Assembly (NCBI RefSeq): GCF_964199755.1
Contig: NC_133913.1
Location: 7,418,201-7,482,200 of the forward strand
Length of the DNA: 64,000 bases
Direction of reading: 5' to 3'
Source of the DNA: Larus michahellis
Taxonomy: Eukaryota > Chordata > Aves > Charadriiformes > Laridae
Part shown: piece by piece, positions 11,459-22,788 of the stretch
How positions within the stretch are numbered: position 1 is the first letter of the stretch
How the letters are laid out: every line of letters begins with the position of its first letter
Made by a program: the position numbers and the translations under genes
The notes under the pieces: model-generated
The model's database searches: none
What the model saw: the letters and a program-made list of their open reading frames with translations, nothing else
What the model was told of the DNA's origin: nothing

Positions 11459-12536
11459 ATGGTTGCTACCCAGTCGAAGGCTATTGTTAGAAAAGCTGCG
11501 GGCACCCAGACAGAGGTCCCATGCAAACACGTGGGTGTCCAGGCCTCCTCCTGCAGAGAGTGCCAGAGCCTGGCACTTGCAATGGAGGGCAGCAGAGACA
11601 ACACCTGTGTCAGATGTGAACAGGTAAATGATCTGTTCAGTGAGGTGGCTGAGCTGAAGGAGGAAGTGGAGAGGCTGAGGAATATCAGGGAATGTGAGAG
11701 GGAGATCGACTGGTGGACCCACTCCCTGAGAGAAAGGGAACAGGTTGAGGCCCCACACAAATCAGAGGACCCCTTCCCCTCTCATCACCAGGCAGTAGGA
11801 GGGGATCTCAGAGAAGGGGGGGAATGGAAACAGGTCCCTGCTTGGGGAAGCAGGTGAATCCCCTCCCAGCCCCTCCCAGTTTCCCAGTTACCCTTGCAGA
11901 ACAGGTATGGAGTCCTGCAGGAGGAACTGGCTGTTGGAGAGGAGGACGATACACCCAGGCCAGAAATGTCAGAAAGACCAAGTTGCCATGGACCCAGCAT
12001 CACAACTGTCTCCAAAAAGAAAAGCAGATGGGTCATTGTTGTGGGTGACTCTCTCCTGAGGGGGGCAGAGGGGCCGATATGCCCTCCTGACCCACTTCAC
12101 AGGGAAGTCTGCTGCCTCCCTGGGGCACGGATCAGGGATGTGTTGGACAAACTTCGGCCCTAGTAAACTCCTCTGACTACTACCCCCTCTTAGTATTTCA
12201 GGTGGGTAGTGATGAAGTGGGTAGAAGGAGCCCAAAATCGATTAGAAGAGATTTTAGAGCCTTGGGACGACTGCTTAAGGGATCAGGAATGCAAGTTGTA
12301 TTCTCCTCTATCCCTTCAGTGGCAATCATGAATGAGGAAATTAACAGGAAGAGGCAACAGGTCAGCTCGTGGCTCTGGGACTGGTGTTATTGGCAGGGCT
12401 CTGGCTTTTTGATCATAGGCTACTAATACAAGACACCTGGCCTGCTGGTGGCAGGTGGGATGCACCTGTCCCAGAAGGGGGAAGGAATTCTGGGGCAGGA
12501 GTTAGCAGGGCTCATTGACAGGGCTTTAAACTAGAT
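11459..12536 (+). pseudogene. CR1-A ORF1 (zinc-finger/coiled-coil/esterase-like), frameshifted
   Basis: This is the remnant of the CR1 ORF1 protein, thought to act in RNA binding and RNP assembly. It starts MVATQSKAIVRKAAGTQTE, then has a CxxC...CxxC pair (SCRECQ and CVRCEQ, 30 residues in) leading into a heptad-like coil (LFSEVAELKEEVERL). After a stop at 11857 and a frame change, an SGNH-hydrolase-like region follows: VVGDSLLRG (nucleophile Ser block), VGSDEVG, and near the end GGMHLSQKG with the catalytic-type His retained. At least two frameshifts or stops separate these parts. An esterase-type domain in CR1 ORF1 is established for this clade. Confidence 0.8.
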
Positions 12537-15500
12537 ATGAGGGGGGAAGGGGAGATAACTGGGCCTGTCAGGAGTAAACCTGAGGGAAGCATGCCAGGGC
12601 TTGAAGGATGGTGGACTAGTGAGGACTGTCATGCTGCCATTTCATCTGAGAGAAGGGAGAGATGTTTAGAAATCATGGAAGCACCTGAGAAGGGTCTGGT
12701 AGGAAATGGGGCCCACACTCACAAAAAGGTGTTGGAATCATTAGCTCATCTGAAGTGCATCTATACCAATGCATGCAGTATGAGCAACAAACAGGGGGAG
12801 CTTGAAGCCATGATGCACCAGGAAAACTGTGACATGGTGGCTATCACAGAAACATGGTGGGATGCCTCACACGACTGGAGTGCCACAACCGATGGCTACA
12901 AGCTGTTCAGGAGGGACAGGGAGGAAAGGAGAGGCAGTGGAGTGGCCCTGTATGTTAGAGAATGCTATGAGAGCTCGGAAATCAAGTATAGTGATGACGG
13001 GGTGGAGAGTGTTTGGATTAGGTTAAGGGCCAAAAAAGCTGATATCGCTGTGGGAGTCTGCTATAGACCTCCCAACCAAAGCAGAGAGGTGGATGAAGCT
13101 TTCTGTAAGCAGCTGGGAGAAATCTTGCAGTCACTTGCCGTTGTTCTCGTGGGGGACTTCAGCCTCCTGGGTATCTGCTGGGAATACAACACAGCAGAGA
13201 GGGAACAATCCAGGAGGTTCCTGGAATGTGTGGAGGATAACTTCCTCACACAGCTGGTAAGTGAGCTGACCAGGGAAGGTGCCCTCCTGGACCTGCTTCT
13301 TGTGAACAGGGAAGAACTTGTGGGGGAAGTAAAGGTTGGTGGCCGTCTAGGGCACAGTGATCGTGAGATGACTGAGTTTTTGATCCTTGGAGAAACAAGG
13401 AGAGGGGTTAGTAAAACTGCCACCTTAGACTTCCAGAGGGCAAACTTTGACCTGTTCAGAAGACTGCTTGACAAAATGCCTTGGGAGGCTGCCCTGAAGG
13501 ATATAGGAGCCCAGGAAGGCTGGACCTACTTCAAGAGAGAAGCCTTAAAGGCACAGGAGCAGGCTGTCCCTGTGTGCCGAAAAACAAGTAGGCAGGCAAG
13601 GAGACCAGCCTGGCTAAATAGGGACCTTTGGCTGGACCTCAAGAACAAAAGGAGAGTCTATGACCTTTGGAAGAGGGGGCAGGGCTCTCATGAAGACTAT
13701 AAAGATGTAGTGAAGCTATGCAGGGAGAAAATTAGGAGAGCCAAAGCGCAGCTAGAGCTCAACCTACCTACAGCTGTTAAGGATAACAAAAAATGTTTCT
13801 ATAAATTCATTAACAACAAAAGGAGGATTAGGGAAAATCTCCCTCCCTTATTGGATGCAGAAGGAAACATAGTCACAAAGGATGAGGAAAAGGCTGAGGT
13901 GCTCAATGCCTCCTTTGCCTCTGTCTTTAGCAGTGGAACGAGCTGTTCCCTGGGCACCCAGTCTCAAGAGCTGGGAGACAGGGAGGGGAAGCTGCACGAG
14001 GTCATCACAATTAAAGAGGAAGTGATCAGTGACCTGCTACACCACTTGGATGCACACAAGTCTTGGGACCGGATGGGTTACATCCAAGAGTGCTGAAAGA
14101 GTTGGCAGACGTGCTCGCCAAGTCGCTTTCCACTATTTGCCTGAAGTCATGGCTAACTGGGGAGGTCCCAATGGACTGGAGGGGAGCAAATGTAGCACCC
14201 ATCTACAAGAAAGGCAGAAAGGAGGATGTGGGAAACTATAGACCTGTCAGTCTGACCTCGGTACCAGGGAAGATCATGGAGCAGATCATCTCGAGTGCCT
14301 TTACAAGTCATATAATGGACAACCAGGGGATCAGGCACAGTCAGCCTGGGTTTATGAAAGGTAGGTCCTGCCTGACGAACCTGATCTCCTTCTACGATAA
14401 GATGACCCGATTATTGGATGAGGGAAAGGCTGTGGATATTGTCTACCTAGACTTTCAAAAAGCATTTGATACTGTTCCGCATAGAATTCTCATGGAAAAA
14501 CTGGCTGCTCATGGCCTGGAAGAGCATACGATCTGCTGGATCAAGCACTGGCTGGATGGGTGGTCCCGAAGAGTGGTGGTCAATGGAGTTAAATCCAGCT
14601 GGCGGCCAGTCACAAGTGGTGTTCCTCAGGGCACAGTGTTGGGACCATTTCTGTTTAACATCTTTATTGATGATCTTGATAAGGACATGGAGTGTATCAT
14701 CAGTAAGTTCGTAGATGACACCAGGTTAAGCAGGAGTGTTAATCTACATGAGGATAGGGAGGCTATACAGAGAGACTTGGATAGATTGGATCAATGGGCC
14801 AATACTAACAGTATGAGCTTCAATAAGGCCAACTGCCAGGTCCTGTACTTGGGCCGGAACAACCCCATGCATCACTACAGGCTTGGGGCAGTGTGGCTGG
14901 AAAGCTGCCTGGCGGAAAAGGGCCTGGGGGTTCTAATTGACAAGCGGCTGAACATGAGCCAGCAGTGTGCCCAGGTGGCCAAGAAAGCCAATGCCATCCT
15001 GGCTTGTATTAGAAATAGTGTGACCAGCAGAAGTAGGGAGGCGATTGCCCCCCTGTACTCAACACTGGCGAGGCCACACCCTGAGTAATGTGTCCAGTTT
15101 TGGGCACCTCAATATGAGATCTCAAGCTCCTGGAGCGAGTGCAGAGGAGGGCAATGAAGCTGGTGAAGGGCCTGAAGAATAAATCTGATGAGGAGCGACT
15201 GAAGGAGCTGGGACCGTTTAGTTTGAGGAAGAGGAGGCTGAGGGGAGACCTCATCGCTCTCTACAACTACTTGAAAGGACATTGTCGAGAGGTTGCTGCT
15301 GGTCTCTTCTCACAGGTAATTAGCGATAGAAGAAGAGGGAACGGCTTCAAGCTGCAACAGGGTAGGTTTAGACTGGACGTTAGGAAAAAAATTCTTCAGA
15401 GAAAGAGTGGTCAGACACTGGAATAGGCTGCCCAGGGAGGTGGTGGAATCACCATCCCTGAATGTGTTTAAGAGTCATTTAGATGTGGTGTTAGGGCATA
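12537..15500 (+). pseudogene. CR1-A ORF2 (endonuclease + reverse transcriptase), broken
   Basis: The AP-endonuclease part is clear: [37 protein letters not shown] and LGHSDREM. The frame is open for 519 codons to 14096, where a 1-bp loss near 14060 (relative to the intact CR1-D) shifts it. The reverse transcriptase continues in another frame (14063-15088): [42 protein letters not shown] and FVDDTRLS. The catalytic motif is FVDD rather than the FADD of the intact copy. TAA at 15086-15088 and a further shift before 15139 break the C-terminus. It cannot make a full-length protein. Confidence 0.9.
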
Positions 15501-15591
15501 TGGTGTAAGGGAGAACTTTGTAGAGTGGGGATGATGGTTGGACTCAATGATCCCAAGCGTTTCTTCCAACCTAATTGATTTTATGCTTCCA

Positions 15592-16050
15592 GTGGGGTCT
15601 CTCAGGGATCAGCAGTAGGACCAACACTGTTTCTTGATTTCATGAGCAATATGAGAGGTGGGAAGGAGGGCATGCCCACCAAGGCTTTGGCAAACACTGA
15701 CAAGGGGGGAACAGGCGCTACACTGAGCTGTGTGTAGGTAAAGCATTCTGAACAGGTTCAGGAACCACTTGTTCAGAGGAGAAAGAAAAGGTGGGCCTAG
15801 ACTCTACAAGTGCCCAATGACAAGAGTAGAGGCAATGGACATCAGCTGGAACATGGGGAGTTCTCATGAAGCAGTGGGCTAAAAGAAATAGTGAGTCAAG
15901 GAAGGGGTTTCCCAGGGAGGCTGTGCAATCTCCATCCTGGGAGGTGTTCAAGGCTGGACTGAATGTGACCTTGAGAAACCTGATTTGTTCTGAGCAGAGG
16001 CTGATGCAAATGACATCTGGAGGTCCCCTCTCACCTACATTCTGACACTG
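15592..16050 (+). mobile_element. Old CR1 fragment, right part, block A
   Basis: This continues the RT remnant left at 11002 (GTGGGGTCTCTCAGGGATCAGCAG), then decays into CR1 3' sequence ending in CATCTGGAGGTCCCCTCTCACC at about 16040. The same fragment is present in block C (50945-51138 plus 54936-55135), so it predates duplication of the block. Confidence 0.7.
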
Positions 16051-16534
16051 GGATTCCCCACCACCCCTGCCCTCCCTGACCCCTGCCCAACCATGGGCAC
16101 ATTTGTCCTCACATTCCCTCTGCCCCAACACAACTCCTAGGCATTGTGCTGGGGCTGCAGAGCAGCAGCTGAAGGGAGGCTCTCAGCCTCCTCACTCCCA
16201 GCCACGGGAAATGAGTGGCTGCTGGTTCCAGCCCCTGGGCTTGGAGAGAGCTCTGGGAAGCTGGTCCATGTGCTGGACCAAGGCCCCGCTGCTGTGCCAG
16301 GCTGCAGCTGGCGCTGTGCAGGCTTCTTCTTGCTGGAGGACGGGGAGAGTCCATTTCCCAGTTGGGCAAAGTGCTGCCCGCCCCGGAGAAGCGCAGAGGA
16401 GGGGCTGAGCCCCGGGGCGGAGCTGGCGGCTGCGCAGGGGAGAGGAGAGGAGGCGGCGGAGAGGAGGCGGTGCGGCCGGAGCAGAGAGCCGGGGCTGGCG
16501 GGGGGCAGCGAGGCGCGGGCGGCGGAGCGGCGGG
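16051..16534 (+). promoter_or_regulatory. V-2 upstream region, CpG-rich promoter-proximal
   Basis: About 385 bp here (from about 16090) match the region in front of V-5 (from about 55195) nearly base for base. The last ~130 bp before the ATG are strongly CpG-rich and are also shared by V-4. No TATA box is obvious. The long ORFs here on both strands follow from GC content. Confidence 0.55.
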
Positions 16535-17442
16535 ATGGGGCGGTGCCGGGGCGCAGGGCTGTCGGGGCTGGCCGCGCTGCTGCTGGGTGCGTGGGACTGG
16601 CGGTAGTGGATGGGGCCGGGGCTATGCCTGGCGGGTTCCCCGGGGAGCCCAGCACCAACTCTTCCCTCTCCTTCTTCAGCCTCTCTTTCCCCCTCCTGCC
16701 TCTCTGTCATCTTTTGTTCCTCTCCTCTTCCTACTTTCCTGATGTCCTCATCATTTCTGTTGGTAGACCTGCTTGCATTTATGTCTACCTTTGCATGCAC
16801 CCCTGTTCATTCTGCAATTCTTATTGTCCTCAATATAGCCCTCTATCCTTTGCTATAACACCCATTTCCCCTCCTGGTCTTCTCTCTTGCCATCCATTCA
16901 TCCTCCCATCCATTAACCTGACTTTTACCTAATCTCCGCATGCATAAATTTCAGCTTCCCTCCTTTCCTTCTCTAATCCCTCCAGACACCCACACCAGGA
17001 TCATTCGCCATCTGTGTTGGTAGGCCCATGTCCCCATCTGTTCCTGTCCTGTGTCACTGCTACAGTTCCTGACAATTCCTCTGTTATAAGAGCCATCAGA
17101 GCTGGACCATCTCTAACAGATGTTGTCCTTTCCTTCTCCTTTCCCAGCAGCATCTGCAGGAGGAGCCCAGGTACAGCAGCAGCAGATGGCAGAGACCACC
17201 GAGGGCATCGGCATCAGCATCAACTGCTCGCACCCCAACATAAAGCCTTACGACTCCATCCACTGGTACCGCCAGCTCCCGGGACGAGGCCCCGCTTTCC
17301 TCCTGAGCACTCTCAAAGACTCCAAAGAGCTGCGGGACCCGCCGGGGCGGCTGTGGGTGTCGGCACACCGCCGCTCCAGCGCCCTGTGGCTCGCCCGGCC
17401 CCGGCGCGGGGACGCGGCGGTGTATTACTGCGCCCTGGGAGA
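16535..17442 (+). CDS. TRAV: TCR alpha/delta V segment V-2, apparently functional
   Basis: Leader exon 16535-16586 (MGRCRGAGLSGLAALLL, 52 nt, phase 1) ends at the donor GTGCGT. The V exon begins at 17148 after TTTCCCAG, or 3 nt later, since the acceptor is a CAGCAG tandem. The V domain has its first Cys in SINCSHPNIK, the core Trp in [12 protein letters not shown], the framework-3 run [20 protein letters not shown], and the second Cys (17429-17431) in AVYYCALGD. Both exons join in frame and no defect is seen. The exon product would form the antigen-contacting V domain after joining to J (alpha) or D-J (delta) in thymocytes. FR3 and everything past it is almost identical to V-4 and V-5, whereas CDR1 (NIKPYDS) and CDR2 differ. 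The open frame running on to 17929 is not part of the gene. It resembles the chicken V-alpha-1 subgroup, from memory. Confidence 0.9.
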
Positions 17443-17481
17443 CACGGGGAGAGGAGCCGGGGCTGCGGCCGGGCAGGAACC
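17443..17481 (+). other. 23-bp-spacer RSS of V-2
   Basis: Heptamer CACGGGG (17443-17449; the essential CAC is kept and positions 4 and 6 deviate), 23-bp spacer (17450-17472), nonamer GCAGGAACC (17473-17481; 6 of 9). It is identical to the RSS of V-4 in heptamer, spacer and nonamer. Confidence 0.75.
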
Positions 17482-17535
17482 GGCGCGGGCGGGGCCGGGC
17501 GTGTGTGTCGGGGTCGGGGGGGACAGCCCCGGACG

Positions 17536-17554
17536 GGCCCGCCAGGGGGCGCTG
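17536..17554 (+). promoter_or_regulatory. CTCF-like motif 54 bp past the V-2 RSS
   Basis: GGCCCGCCAGGGGGCGCTG matches the published 19-bp CTCF core (TGGCCACCAGGGGGCGCTA) at 15 of 19 positions, including the whole CCAGGGGGCGCT core. It carries CpGs, so binding could be methylation-sensitive. The same 19-mer occurs at V-4 and V-5. Binding is predicted, not shown. Confidence 0.6.
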
Positions 17555-19659
17555 CCGCTCCGCCCGCCCTGGCCGCCTCGCCCCAACTGGCCCCGCGCCC
17601 CGCGCCGCTTCCCCCGCCCGACCGGCCCCGGCAGCGGCAACCCCGCACTCCCAGCGGGACGCACACAGAAATCCCCCGCCACGCTGCCGCCGCCGCCGGG
17701 GCAGGAATGGCGCCCGGAGCGCTGGCCGTGTCCGGCGGGGCGCGGCAAGGAGCGATGGCAGCCGCCGGCCCCGCTGGCGCCCGGCCAGGAGCACCGTCCT
17801 TCTACTCAGCACAGGGCGGCGGGCGGCAGAGATCCTCCTGCCCACGGGCAGCCGCCCAGCCCTCGCTCCTGCCGCACGGACCGCCCACTGCTGACATGGA
17901 ACAAACGGGGCCTCTTCTCGGCCTTTTGACTTTCCCCACGACGATGCCGAGGGAGCCCTGAGCAGCTGCTTTCGTCTGCTCTGCGACCATGGGGACTCCA
18001 GGGCGCAGTTGCCAATGCCAAATGGTCCTTAGAAAAGGACAACCAGGAAGGGTTTCTCATTTCATTACTCTGTGAAAGCTCAGATATACAATGGAAAACT
18101 GAGTCCTCCAGTCCCACATTTTCGCAAAGCTTTCAAAATGTTCCTGCTAGCGTTACAAAGTCGTTGCATGGGTTCAGGAGTTGAAGCTCCCCAGAGCAGG
18201 AGAAGGGCATGTCGAGGTCAGAGGCACCTTCAAGCGCTCCCCACAGGGCCTCAGTGTTGAGACCATGAGCTTGTTTGACAGGATTCAGCACCTCTGGAGT
18301 TGAGGCCCAGGAGACAGGGCAAAATGCTTGGCCTGGACACACTGAGCGCAGCCTCAAGGCATGCCAGGTTCCTCCTTGAGGAGTGAGTCAGAAAGGGATT
18401 TGCTGAGTTGCCCTCAGGAGCTGGAGGTCTGAGGGGAGTGAGAGCTGGCAGGAGGCCTCTGGCAAGAGACTGTGGGCTCCAGCCAGTCCCTGGGGAACCC
18501 TGTGTGGCTCGCGCAGCTGTCAGAGGTGGTCAAACCCCATGGGCAGAGGCTTCTGAGGCACAGAGGGAAGGATCAGCCCTGCTCCCTGTTCCAGCTGGAC
18601 TTGAGAAATGTGTTTCCAGGCAACTCTTGGCAGGTGACAAAGAAGGCAGAGTAACAGGTATGGCCAGGCCAGCACACGCATCAGACACATGTTCACACAC
18701 TTTTAGTCCCTCTCATTCTTTTCTCCATCTGTCTTCCCACACTTGTTTTAGCCCAAACTGCTTTGATCCTTCCATTTTCCTGTGTTTGCTGCTTATTTTA
18801 AGCATGCCATGTCATGTGCAATCCAGGAAAAAAACTTTTCCACTTCATCCCATAAGGGGTTTGATCCCATAAGAGGATGTAGAAACACCCGGAGCTGAGA
18901 GGCAGCGCTTCTACACCAGACTATGCCTAAAATGATGCTCAAGCACCTTCTGACATGGGTCAGAGGTTCCAAGGCACTCCTTCTGAGTGAAGGATCCTTA
19001 TTTTATTTGGACTCCGTATTTTATTTGGACTTGATGACTGTGTTTCCAGGGAACTCCTGGCAGGTGACAAACAAGGCAGAGCAACAGGCATGGCCAGGTC
19101 AACACACACATCAGACACATGTTTTCATGGGATTGGCCCCTCTCATCCCTGTCTCTATCTGTCTTCCCATGCTTGCTCCAGGCCAAACAGCTTTGGTCTT
19201 TCCTTTTCCCTGTCTCCCTGTTCCCCATCTCTCCTGCTTCTCCTAAACATCCCATGCGTTGCACAATCCAGAAGAAACCTTTACACTTCATCCCATGAGG
19301 AAAACAGCCTCCTGCCTCCTACTGCCTGACAGCAGGCTGCTTGGTTTCCTCCTTCAGGCTCCTACAGGGATTTTCCGGTGCCCCAGGCCCCTTCGGCAGT
19401 GTGACCTGGAGCTGAGAGGCAGCACTTATACACCAGGCTATGTCTGCCTGAGAGGAAGCTCAAGCACCTTGTGACATGGGGGGCTGTGAGAAGCCTGGCT
19501 GTGGCCTGACTGCCCAAAGAACCACCAAGTGCTGAAAAAACTCCCTTTAGCCCTTGTGAAGCTGGAACAGTGTAAGGGTCACAGTTTGGTGTCTTTCCCT
19601 TAGTTTCTCACCCTAATGATCATCTTCACCAAAGAGCTGTGGAGTCCCAAGGAGGCCTG
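17555..19659. other. Downstream flank of V-2, duplicated with V-4 and V-5
   Basis: CpG-rich to about 17990, then ordinary sequence. 17990-18660 is nearly identical to 58050-58730 and, from 18175, to 45188-45670. A ~400-bp segment is present twice in tandem here (about 18590-18960 and 19015-19480), each ending in GCTGAGAGGCAGCGCTTC...GACATGG. No host gene is seen; ORFs are not conserved in frame between copies. Confidence 0.6.
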
Positions 19660-20045
19660 GCTGAGAAGAGTCTCTTCTTCATTCCTTCCCATCAGCTATT
19701 TACACACATTGCCAAGATCTCCCAGAAGCCTTCTCTTCCCCAGGCTGAACACTGCCAGCCCTCTCAGCCCATCCTCAGAGGAAACATGCTCCAGTCCATC
19801 CACTATTTTGCTGTGCTCACTCCAGTACCTTTCTTGTACTGGGGAGTCCAGAACTGGACCCAGTACTCCACAAAGGGCCTCACTATCACTGAGTGGAGTT
19901 TGAGGGTCAGGTCCCTCATCCTGCTGGTGATGCTCTTGCTACTGCAGCCCAGGATGCTGTTGGCCTTCCTTGCCATGAGGGTGCATTGCCACAGCAGACT
20001 CAGGGCCACCTTTGAGCCACTGAAACTGAGCAGGACACAGCAGTG
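19660..20045 (-). mobile_element. CR1 fragment (antisense), block A
   Basis: Read on the - strand this is the C-terminal part of CR1 ORF2, with PFVEYWVQFWTPQYKKGTG preceded by MARKANSILGCSSKSITSR. It is nearly identical to 61055-61440, so the insertion predates the duplication of this flank. 20046-20450 beyond it also matches 61441-61850. Confidence 0.8.
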
Positions 20046-20449
20046 AGTGCTCAGGAGAAGCATCCCAGCTGCTTGTCCAGCTCTTACTTTTCCCACCAAT
20101 GGCCACTGTTGGAGAAGGGGGCTCTTGGTAGGAGACATGACTGCTCCTGTGGCTTTACTTCCCAGGTACAGAAACTGAAGGTGGGAAAATGTCTTCCTGG
20201 CCCTGCATCTGGGGATCAGTGAAAGCCTAGACATGCGAGCAAGACCCATCTGCCAAGCACTGGACGAGATTCCCTGTTCATCCCCTTGAGCTGTCCCTCT
20301 GCTTTTCACAGCTCTCCTGCAGCTCTGGCTGGACTGTGTGGCCTGAGGGAATTCCTGTGTCCCTGAGTCCCTCTGGATTCTGTGCCCACATTCTCTCTTC
20401 AGGAACTCACACACATGAGCAAGGTCAGCAGATGCCACTGCAAAGGCTT

Positions 20450-20994
20450 GTGGAAGGTGAGAGTGGCTGGTTCAGTATGGCTATCAGATCAAGTCCCTTT
20501 TCCTTTCAAAGGGAAGCAGCAGCAAAAGGGAAAGTGTTAAAAAAAAAGCACACAATGACACCAATCTCTCAGCAATTGACAAGGGAGACAAGGAGGGAGC
20601 CCAGAGCCATTCAGCTGCTAATTGATGGGCCATTTGGAAACTGCAGGTGTAGCTCTGAAGTGGGTCAGGCTGAGCTTTGGAAGTGACAAGAAGTGACAAG
20701 AGGAGCATGAGGATTATGGGTGTTTGAGGGGGTCCTGTGGGACTAGACAACACTTATTAAAGAATGCTTTGGGGAAGGGTCAAAAGTGGGGAAAAGAGAG
20801 GACTGGGGTGTAGCAAGAGGAGGCAATAGAGAGGAGGAAGGATAAAGGGAGGTACTTGCAAGTAAGCAGGGGCTGGTGAGTGCACTTGTTGGGATGAGCC
20901 CTGTGCCTGATCACTACAGCCCCCCCTGCCTTCTTCATAAATCCTTTCTTAATCATCCTTCTGCATACCTTCCCTTCCTTTCCCATGTGTGTGT
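20450..20994. other. Intergenic, no gene seen
   Basis: Single-copy-looking sequence with a GAAGTGACAA direct repeat at about 20679-20698. No coding family was recognised. Confidence 0.4.
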
Positions 20995-21310
20995 GCTGCA
21001 AGGTCTGAGGGCCAGTAAATGGAGCGACTGGTGTGAAAGAGAGCTCTGGGTGCCAGTAACTGGGCAAACAACTAATGGCCATGGAGACTGTAGGCCTGGG
21101 TGCCAGTAAATGTATGGACCAGGGTGTGCTGCAAGGTCTCAGTGTCAGCAACTGGAGAAGCGGCCTCTGGTCACAGACCCTGTCGATCTCTGTGCCAGGC
21201 GCTGGAGGGACTGGGGTGTAAGCAAGGCCTGGGTGCCAGCAACTGGAGAAGGAAGAACGTGTCCCAGGGCTCATACCTCTTGCTGTGAGCAACTGGAGGG
21301 ACCTCATTGC
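20995..21310. repeat. Degenerate tandem repeat around TGGGTGCCAGCAACTGG
   Basis: At least five imperfect units containing GCCAGYAACTGG or GCCAGTAAATGG recur every 50-65 bp (about 21010, 21050, 21100, 21143 and 21235). The long - strand ORF over it is a by-product of the repeat. Confidence 0.6.
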
Positions 21311-22788
21311 ATGTATATGTGTTAGAGGTCAAAGAACCAGTGACTGCAGGGATGATGAAGGTGGAGCATGGTTGTAGATAGATTACAGGTACAATGTGGC
21401 TCTTCCTCCACAGAGTGCTGACTAAAAATACCGTTAATTGGAGATAACACAGAAGGTAAAGTGGTATGGTACAGGTGATGTTATGCCCTTTTGGATGCTC
21501 AGAACCTTGATTTATAGACCATCAGGCAGAGCTCAAGTTGGGGTTTCACAAAAAGTGCAAATCCTGCCCATGCCGAGACTCACTGGCATTGTCATCTCTG
21601 GAGTTTTCATGGCATTTCCTTAGAAATAAACCACTAATTTTTTCATGTTAAGCAAAAGGACAATTATATGAAAGCACAGTGCCTCACTCCTAGATCAAGA
21701 CAAGGACGTGTTTGTTGGAGTGTTGCCAAGTTTGGCAAGTGGTATATACAGCTCAGCACAGCACAGGTCGGGGCCTACTCAGGTCAGGTTAACTTAACGA
21801 CAATGAAGAGTTTGTTCTGTCTGCCATGGATTGGGTGCCATGGGATGGGTGCCATGGGATGGGTGTTCTCTCTGTCAACTGGTGCATGGGATCAGTCTGG
21901 AGTTCCTGTGGCAAAGGTGTGGGAGTAGGAGTCCTCATCTGCAGTACCCCCACCCTTTCACATGCCCTTTCAGCTGTGGGTGCAGGACTGCCCTATCCCC
22001 AGCCCTCGCAGTGCAGCACTCCAATGGGTGCCCTATGTGTTTTCTGAGAGTGGGGGTGACCCACTCATCCCTCATTCTGTTGCCTGCTGACCTTTCACCC
22101 TTTCCCATAGAGTAGGAATAGGTTGTCTGTGTCATCTCTGGGTTTGGGGCATCTAAGAACAGTTCTGGAGCCATATTCTTCTCTCTCACTGTTGGTTATC
22201 CCATCAGAAGAGGACATGGCAAGAAGCCCTGGTCTACCGCACAGGAGGGTTCCTCTGCTAACTGTGGGGAGCTGGGGGAGAGGCATTGTTGCCAGGAAGA
22301 TGAAAAAAGAAAGGGGAGAAGTGAGAGAAACAGAAGAGAATTCTGTTCCCAAAGGAAATAGCAGTGTCCCAAGAGAGCTGGGGAGCACAGCAGAAGATAT
22401 TAAGCCTCATTGGGGAAGAAATCCCTGACCTTATAAGTGGCCAAGCAGTGGGAGTGCAGAAGAGCAGGGAATTCTAGCTGGGAGGTGACTCCACTGTGAG
22501 CTCACTGGGAACAGCCCCTTCCCACAATTGGGGCCCCCAGAGCCCACAGGGGCTCTTCATGGGGAAATGCTGAGAATGCCACTGGCTGAGGGAGCCACAG
22601 GTGTTGCTGCTGGAGGAGGGAGAAACCCAGAAGCAGCATCTGAGGCACAGGAAGAACAGACCTCTGCTCTTCCCCGCTTCTTCCTTGGCTCCCCCAACAG
22701 CGTTGTTTCCGGCAGCTCTGTTATCTCGGGGCTGGGAGGGGGTTTTCTGACTCTCTCTCACTCCACAAAGAGGCGGGTTGATGTCGAC
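21311..22788. other. Upstream of V-3, no gene seen
   Basis: A 15-bp tandem repeat (GGATGGGTGCCATGG type) lies at 21827-21863. The 22520-22788 stretch precedes the V-3 leader and has no TATA box that I can call. No coding family was recognised on either strand. Confidence 0.45.

Larger units (their letters stand above)
11003..15591 (+). mobile_element. Near full-length CR1 LINE (CR1-A), decayed ORFs
   Basis: This is a non-LTR retrotransposon with 5'UTR (about 11003-11458), ORF1 (11459-12536), ORF2 (12537 to about 15500) and a short 3'UTR. The ends are inferred from the uninterrupted block C, where AAAGCCCAGCTGGCAGACACA runs on into GTGGGGTCCCTCAGGG. Here those halves are separated by this element. 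The 5'UTR aligns with the start of the element at 62556 (shared CTGGGGAAGG...GCAAA and AAAGCCAGGAA). The 3' end lacks a clear octamer array. Confidence 0.85.

Noticed and set aside
17096-17961. Long Ala/Pro/Arg-rich ORFs on both strands over V-2 (and the equivalents at V-4 and V-5)
   Set aside because: Stop codons are rare because of GC content; only the frame with C...WYRQ...YYC is a gene, and it ends at the RSS.
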